Source: Diospyros lotus
Lineage: Eukaryota > Streptophyta > Magnoliopsida > Ericales > Ebenaceae
Direction: 5' to 3'
NCBI RefSeq assembly: GCF_014633365.1
Contig: NC_068345.1
Location: forward strand, 10,920,058 to 10,984,057
DNA: 64,000 nt
Shown: positions 57,620 to 64,000 of the stretch, piece by piece
Layout of the letters: each line of letters starts with the position of its first letter
Numbering within the stretch: position 1 is the first letter of the stretch
Notes under the pieces: model-generated
The model's input: only the letters and a program-made list of their open reading frames with translations
The model's database searches: none
Told to the model about the DNA's origin: nothing
Made by a program: the position numbers and the translations under genes

Positions 57620-59777
57620 TGTAATACCCTGGCATACCGTAAATATCCTAATTTTAGGCCCTAGAGAAATTATTAAAATTTTAGTATGTATAAATTTAGT
57701 AGTGAAATTTATTTAATGATATAAGGTATGTGACCCTAAAGAAATTATTAGAGTTTTAAATGTTTATTAAGTATTATTTAGATGTTTATTAAGTATAAAT
57801 TTATTTTTAAGTTGTTTGTAATTAATTTATTTAGTTTAAATCATATAGTATAATTATGTATCAGAAATTATATTAATAGTATGCATTTTCTTACTGTTAT
57901 ATGTATATGTGTATAAGAATGTAAATAAGTATAAATGTATACGTATATGTATGTATATGTATATGTATATATACATAAAAAAAAATCAGCAAAAATCTGG
58001 AGCAGGCGCACGGCCATGCTCTGGCCGCGCCTGCGATCAAGCAATCAGAGGTAAGGGAGGCTTTAAATGCTCCCAAGGACGTCGGAATGGCCTCCAGGAC
58101 ACGTGGCCGTCCATGATGGGGCAATTCACGTCAAATTTGGGCTATAATAAATAGCCATGTTCGAGTGAGGCTATTCATCATAAATCTTTACTTCAAAGAT
58201 CGGGTATTTGGGCAGCATTTTAGAGCTTTCGTGAGTAGGGTTTTGATCCTCAAGGTGTGGGCAAGCTTTCTGGTGATTTTGGTGGCCAACGGAGTAGCGG
58301 AGAAGGAGGATCGAGCACTCATCGAAAAATCGCGCCTCGCTGGAACCGAAGGTTCAACCGCCAATTTAAGGTATTTTGTGTTTTTTTTTTATATCTGAGG
58401 CTATATTCGGGTTCGGGGGGTCAGAATTAGGGGGAGAGCAAGCTTCGTTTGAAGCTTGGTGGCTCGACAGCGTCGCCGGCGGCGAGAAGGCCATCGGAGA
58501 AGACAATGCAGTCGGGCGCGTGGTTGCACGTGCTCGCGAGTGGGAAGAAGGCGCGTGCCTTCCACGCGCCCGCCAGAAAATAAAAAGAAAAGAAAAGAAA
58601 GAAAATAAAGAAATAAATAATATAAAAGAAATAAAAATTTTGCAAAAATTTTATTAAATCTGCAATTTTGTTTTGTGAAAAATATTCTAGAAAATGCTAA
58701 ATTAGTCATTTACTTAAATAGTTTTGCTATTATGGAAATAAGGAAAAAAATAGGAATTTAATTTGAAAAATTCCAAAAAAATCCAGAATGTTAGAAATAT
58801 TATTTAAGGAATATTAGTAAAGAGAAATTGGATTGTATGAAAGTCTAGATAATTATTATGTAATTTTGAAGAAATAAGGCTTAGAAATAAAGAGAAATTG
58901 TAGAAAATATGAAAAATAGTAAAGTAATATTCTGAAAAGATAAATTTAATATTTTAGGAGTTCTTGAGGGCAAGAGGATTGAGAAATAGCAGCTCGACAC
59001 GGTTTTCGAGGTTGACACGCTTTTCGAGGCAACTTGGAAGTAAGTGTACCGTTTCAATCTTAGTACGATTATAAATGTTTATCTTCGAGAATGCTTTCCT
59101 CATATTGGCATACTCTGATATGTACCCATCACGTAGACTGCATCCATGACATGATTATGAAATGCATAAATACACGTTGATATCATTGATCACACACATT
59201 CGAGGCCATAGGGAGTACGAACTGGCACCGCTGCTTTACCAAGGGTGCACCCATACCCCGGCTTCGAAAGAGGTGGCCACAAAAATAGTAGGTAGCATGA
59301 GGGATGCAGTTGACACCTACGAGGAAAGACATTGCATACACACATGACATAGCATTATGTACCCTTACTCAGATGGTTCATCATCTAACTTGGGTTTGCC
59401 CTTGGAACATTCGACTTTCCAGTCAGGATTTGCAGTGATGATACAGAGGTTGAATATGTGTGGTGACGCGAGATGTCAAGAAATGAGTAAATGTGTCATG
59501 TTATGTTGTAATATTAATAGTTCAAGAATTATGTACGTTTTAATTTATTTTCAGAAGCTTATGTATTAACTTTGTAATTAATGCCATGTTTAGTTATTTA
59601 TGCTATGAGCAGGTTCGATTCAGCTTTCGCTTTATACGATTGTATTTATTTTTAGTGTATAAAATATTTCGTCAAGTACTAGATAGGTCTTAGGGAATTT
59701 CGGGAGTAATGTAAAAAAAAAAAATAAGACCCAAATTTCCTAAGGCATAACATGCCCTAAGGAAATGGGCTGTTACA
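57620..59777 (+). mobile_element. Solo LTR, 2158 bp, in gypsy gag
   Basis: Ends are TGTAATACCC and GGGCTGTTACA, flanked by a perfect 5-bp target duplication ACTAT (57615-57619, 59778-59782). The gag frame continues across it. A TATA-like 'ctataataaatagcc' lies at about 58142-58156. 'gaggttgacacgcttttcga' near 59008 and 'gatggttcatcatctaac' near 59371 relate it to the LTR at 6198-8969. Open frames inside (for example 58165-58709 on both strands) are incidental. Confidence 0.95.
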
Positions 59778-59782
59778 ACTAT

Positions 59783-60629
59783 GGTGGCAATCTACGGTCG
59801 AGATGTTGAGGGAACAGAACTTTCGATTGGCGGGGCCCAAGGGATAGCCACGTGTAGTTGATTGGGAGCAATTCACAGAAGTCTTCAATGAGAAATATTA
59901 TTCGCATGATTGGCAGGTTCAAAAGAAACGAGACTTTATGGAGTTGAAGCAGTCATCTCATTTGATAATGTCGCAGTATAAGGATGAAATTGTGAAATTG
60001 TTGAAATATATGCCAACTTACATGTTGAAAAAATCGAGAAGTTTATTCAAGGCCTACGCCCCGAGGTGCGACGGGGGATGAGTTATGTAGAAACAAACAC
60101 CTTTCAGAATGCAGTCATAAAAGCGGTAAATATTGAGAAGAAGCTAATGAGTTATGGAGAAATTACTCGAGGAAAAGAAGCAACTGAGGATGAACAAAAG
60201 AAAGCCACAACTAGGCGGAGATATCAATTCAGCCGTCCAGAGTCAGGCAAATTCAAAAAAGAAACAAGAGTATGCCCCTACTGCCACAAATCTCACCAAT
60301 GGAACTCCCCCTGTAAGGCTGTCAGGACTACAAAGGGATGCTATCGTTGTGGTGAGATGGGACACATTGCAAGAAATTGCCCAAAAGGGGCAGAAATGAC
60401 TGTGGCCACGCCTACTCCCCCAACCAATGGCACCCAGAGAAGACCAGTTGTATGCTTCAACTGTAATACGCCAGGGCATATCGCTTCTCGATGCCCACAG
60501 TGTGACAAGGCCGAGCAAGTGAGGCAGACTGGAGGAAGGACACCAGTGACTACTGGAAGGGTGTTCAACCTCACTAAGATTGACGCGGTCATCGATCCAC
60601 AAGAAATTGAAGGTACGCTCCTCGTCTAG
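59783..60629 (+). pseudogene. Ty3/gypsy gag, C-terminal part with zinc knuckles
   Basis: Capsid coding continues ('WEQFTEVFNEKYYSHDW', 'KRDFMELKQSSHLIMSQYKD') with a stop TAG at 59845-59847 and one frameshift near 60021-60033. From 60066 the frame is open: two CCHC zinc knuckles, CYRCGEMGHIARNC and CFNCNTPGHIASRC, and a Cys/His cluster before them (CPYCHKSHQWNSPC). It ends with TAG 60627-60629, in frame with the protease that follows. The knuckles would bind element RNA. Confidence 0.9.
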
Positions 60630-60902
60630 AACATATGCATGCATGCATTGATAGACTCAGGGGCTACTCACTCTTTTATATCATATGCTGCCGTAGATTC
60701 AGCAAATTTAAGTACAAATGAGTCATGTGTGCCTATGAACGTGCAAACCCCGATGGGGACTTGGTCTCATTCGCACCAGGTAGTGCCAGAATGCCAAATT
60801 TTGATAGATGGAGCCATATTTCCAATAGATTTGAATTTATTAGAAATATGGGATTTCGATATTATACTAGGCATGGACTTCTTGTTCTGATATCAAGCTC
60901 AG
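60630..60902 (+). pseudogene. Ty3/gypsy aspartic protease
   Basis: Same frame as gag. 'ALIDSGATHSFISYAAV' near 60645-60690 has the DSG catalytic triad intact; 'DFDIILGMDFLF' near 60855-60887 marks the end of the fold. TGA 60888-60890 interrupts just after it, at a site where the family has Arg or Trp. Confidence 0.88.
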
Positions 60903-62006
60903 TTGGACTGTGGGAAGCGAATAGTTAAGTTGACAGGGTTTGATGGGCAGGTTAGAAGGTTTGTTGGAGCTCGAGTAGGGCAACCTCTAAAAATTATATT
61001 CGCTTTGGGAGCTAAAAAATATTTGGACAAAGGAGCCCTAGGATATGCGGTGCAAGTGGTGGCCAACGAAAAACCTCAGAAGAAGGTAGAGGCTGTGGAA
61101 ATTGTAAAAGAATACCCAAACGTATTCCCAGAAGATCTACCTGGCTTACCCCCGGATAGGCAAATTGAGTTTACCATTGACTTGGCCCCTGAAGCCCAAA
61201 TGAACCCAATATTTATACCACCTTATAGAATGGCCCTAGTCGAGTTACAGGAGCTCAAGACCCAACTTCTGGATTTGCTAGACAAAGGCTTTATTCGCCC
61301 TAGTGTGTCACCTTGGGGGGTGCCAGTGCTATTTGTACGCAAAAAGGATGGGAGTTTGAGAATGTGCATTAATTATCGTGCAATTAATAAGGTGACCATT
61401 AAGAACAAGTATTTGTTACCTAGGATAGATAACTTGTTCGACCAGCTACAAGGAGCTCGAGTGTTCTCTAAGATTGATTTGCGGTCAGGGTACTACCAAT
61501 TGAAGATAAAAGAAGAAGACATCTATAAAACGAAATTTCGGTCACGATATGGTCACTATGAGTATCTAGTTATGCCATTTGGTTTGACTAATACGCCTGC
61601 GGGATTTACGGACTTGATGAATCGAACATTTCGACCGTACCTAGACAAATTTATCATTGTATTTATTGATGATATATTAATATACTCACCAAGTGAGGAA
61701 GCTCATCGTGAACATCTGAGAATTACTTTGTCCATACTAAGGGACCATAAGTTATATGCCAAATTTAGTAAATGTGATTTCTGGTTGAAGCAAGTTGCCT
61801 TTCTAATGCATATAATTTCTGGGCAAGGCATAGCAATGGATCTTACAAAAGTGAAGGCAGTAAAAGAATGGCCGCAACCCACTACTGTTTCTGAAGTAAG
61901 AAGTTTTCTTGGGTTGGCAGGGTACTATCGTAAGTTCATGGAAAAATTCTCGTGCATTGCTACTCCACTAACACAATTGACCTGGAAAGGGGTTAATTTT
62001 ATCTAG
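60903..62006 (+). pseudogene. Ty3/gypsy reverse transcriptase
   Basis: An open stretch of 367 codons. Blocks in order: '[19 protein letters not shown]', '[20 protein letters not shown]', '[20 protein letters not shown]', '[15 protein letters not shown]' (first catalytic Asp), '[15 protein letters not shown]', '[14 protein letters not shown]' (FIDD, intact), '[20 protein letters not shown]' and '[18 protein letters not shown]'. It ends at TAG 62004-62006, where the family normally has Trp, so TGG became TAG. RT core motifs are all intact. Confidence 0.93.
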
Positions 62007-62475
62007 AATGAGCATTGTGAAAAGAGCTTCCAAGAACTTAAATCCAGACTGACAACAGCACCAATTTTAGGGATACTTGAAGGTTCTGGGGGATATGAGG
62101 TGTATACAAATGGTTTAGGAATAGGCTTGGAATACGTGTTAATGCAACACGGAAAGGTGATTGCATATGGGTCTCGACAATTACACCCTCATGAAAAGAA
62201 TTACCCAGTGCATGACTTGGAGTTAGCAACTGTGGTTCATGCTCTGAAACTGTGGCTACATTATCTATACGGGGAGAAATTTGTTATATATGTGGATCAT
62301 CAAAGTTTAAAATATATTTTCTCCCAATGGGATTTGAACCTTCGTTAGTGTCAGTGGATGGAGCTCCTAAAGGATTATGATTATACCATTCAATACCAGC
62401 TTGGCCGAGCAAATGTGGTGGCTGATGCACTAAGTCAGAAGAGTTTTATGTTGGGAGCTTGTTAGGCAGTTCATC
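62007..62475 (+). pseudogene. Ty3/gypsy RNase H
   Basis: Same frame. '[14 protein letters not shown]' links from RT. '[18 protein letters not shown]' should carry the first catalytic Asp (YTDAS..G) but has Asn, a G-to-A change that would kill the enzyme. '[17 protein letters not shown]' and '[14 protein letters not shown]' keep later catalytic residues. In-frame stops: TAG 62346-62348 and TAG 62463-62465. 'ELLKDYDYTIQYQLGRANVV' is the usual C-terminal tail. Confidence 0.9.
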
Positions 62476-62483
62476 TACAAAAC

Positions 62484-63800
62484 TTGACCGAGGAATTCGC
62501 AGGATTAACTCTCAGTGCGGAGCCATATGATGAAACAACAGTAGTAGCACAGATGCGATTACAAGTAAGCTTATGGGATGAAATTAAACAAGCTACGGCC
62601 CAGGAGGGAAACTTGGATCGATGGATAGACGCGAATGGACAACCCAAGCAACCAGGGTTTGAGTATCGTAATGGAATACTCCGAATGAATGGGCGGGTGT
62701 ATGTGCCAACCGTTGGGAAGTTACGACAGGAAATTCTGAATGAGGCATATCGGACCCCGTATACAATACACCCAGGAGCCACCAAGATGTATCATGATAT
62801 GAGGGAAGTGTATTGGTGGCCTAGAATGAAAAAAGACATAGCTGAGTTCGTGAGTAAATGTGACACTTGCCAGCGGGTGAAAGCAAAACATCAGAGGCCG
62901 TCAAGAAGCTTACGACCATTAGAGATTCTTGAGTGGAAGTGGGAACATGTGACAACAGATTTTATCGTAGGACTACCCCGAACACTAAGGAAGGTTGACG
63001 CCATTTGGGTAGTTGTGGATCGATTAACGAAGTCAGCACATTTTCTACCTATGAAAAATACTATAGGCGCAGACCATCTTGCCTGACTTTATATTCAAGA
63101 AATTGTCCGATTGCATGAAGTCCCGGTGAGTATTGTGTCAGACAGAGATAGTAGATTTGTGTCTAAATTTTGGAAAGCTGTACAAGAGGAATTGGGAACC
63201 CAACTAAACTTTAGTACTGCCTATCATCCCCAGACAGATGGTCAAACAGAACGAGTTAAGCAAATTTTTGAAGACATGCTCAGAGCATGTGTACGGGATT
63301 TTGGTGGCAACTGGGATGAATATTTATGTTTGGCTGAATTTGCCTATAATAATAGCTATCAAGCAAGCACAAGGATGGCACCATATGAAGCATTGTGTGG
63401 ACGACAATGTCGATTGCCGGTGTGCTGGTTCGAGGTGGGAGAGAAACAGCTCATTCGAACGGATTTTATAGATAAAGAAACACAGCAAATAGAGATAGTT
63501 CGTAAAAATATGAAAGCAGCTCAAGATCGGCAAAAGAAGTATGCGGATCGTCGGACTCGACCTTTGGAATTTGCAGTTGGGGACATGGTGTATCTTCGGG
63601 CTACCTCAATATGTCCAGCATTTAGACATCAACGAAGGGGAAAATTGGGACCCCAATACTTGGGGCCATGTCGAATCAAGGGCCGAGTTGGACCATTTGC
63701 CTACCGTCTGGAGTTGCCAAAAGCATTAGCTGGAATGCATGATGTATTCCATGTTTCTCAATTACAAAAACATATATATAATCCAGACATAGAAGTGCAT
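62484..63800 (+). pseudogene. Ty3/gypsy integrase
   Basis: Same frame as RT. The HHCC zinc domain is 'YTIHPGATKMYHDM' with 'KCDTCQRVKAKHQ'. The DD35E core has Asp in 'VTTDFIVGLP', Asp in 'SIVSDRDSRF', and Glu in 'DGQTERVKQIFEDM'. One in-frame stop, TGA 63084-63086, sits where CGA (Arg) would fit; after it the frame is open to the window edge. Post-core 'GKLGPQYLGPCRIKGRVG' and 'MHDVFHVSQLQKHI' are the usual C-terminal blocks. All three core acidic residues are present. Confidence 0.92.
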
Positions 63801-64000
63801 GTCGAGAACATTGAACTCCAACCTGGTATGACCTTTGAAGTGCAACCTTTGCGGGTGCTGGAATGCCAAGATCGTCAGCTAAGACATAGAACTCTACCTA
63901 TGGTAAAAGTGCAGTGGAGTCAACACTCGGAACGAGAGGCGACTTGGGAAATGGAAGAAGAAATGCGAAAAAGATACCCTTATTTGTTTGAAGGTCGTGG
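63801..64000 (+). pseudogene. Chromodomain-type C-terminus of gypsy integrase, cut by window edge
   Basis: The open frame continues with 'VKVQWSQHSEREATWEMEEE' and 'YPYLFEG', the chromodomain-like tail of plant chromoviruses, which is thought to steer integration into heterochromatin. The window ends inside or just after it; the 3' LTR is not seen. Confidence 0.85.

Noticed and set aside
58376..58709. Overlapping ORFs on both strands near 58.4-58.7 kb
   Set aside because: They lie inside the solo LTR; the composition is low-complexity (Lys/Phe runs).

Overview
This window looks like nuclear DNA from a flowering plant, probably a eudicot. It is AT-rich and full of nested LTR retrotransposons of plant Ty3/gypsy and Ty1/copia types, with a CACTA DNA transposon, foldback repeats and TA/CA/GA microsatellites. 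The only intact protein-coding gene is a plant cytochrome P450 with spliceosomal introns. No bacterial, organellar or rRNA operon sequence is seen.

Layout. 1-3038: two long terminal repeats (LTRs) on the minus strand, one cut by the window edge, with a 5S-rRNA-like stretch between them. 3039-9935: a decayed minus-strand Ty3/gypsy gag-pol, broken by an LTR fragment (3681-5075) and a solo LTR (6198-8969), and capped by another LTR piece (to 10260). 10261-10866: a non-coding segment also found, diverged, at 45.2 kb and 47.1 kb. 10867-15899: a minus-strand LTR carrying a plus-strand solo LTR (13128-15518, target duplication CTAGC). 15900-23530: non-coding DNA with an LTR-like region rich in TA microsatellites. 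23534-25528: the P450 gene on the minus strand, three exons, 480 residues, CYP716-like (CYP85 clan, the group that includes triterpenoid oxidases). 26440-28640: about five tandem ~415-bp units, each a foldback. 29745-42462: a Ty1/copia element with both LTRs, broken by four further LTRs. 42946-47557: a tandem duplication whose first copy alone holds an ~830-bp palindrome. 49982-53945: a non-autonomous CACTA element (target duplication ACA) with GCGGCGGTTT hairpin arrays at both ends and a 350-bp tandem array inside. 54677-64000: a plus-strand Ty3/gypsy element (5' LTR, primer binding site, an unidentified ORF before gag, gag, pol) split in gag by a 2158-bp solo LTR (target duplication ACTAT) and running off the right edge.

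The retroelement frames are decayed: premature stops, lost catalytic residues, domain deletions. They act as an insertion archive, not as working genes. Four solo LTRs have perfect 5-bp target duplications and one a 4/5 match, so the nesting order can be read directly. The P450 has no visible pathway partner within 25 kb on either side.
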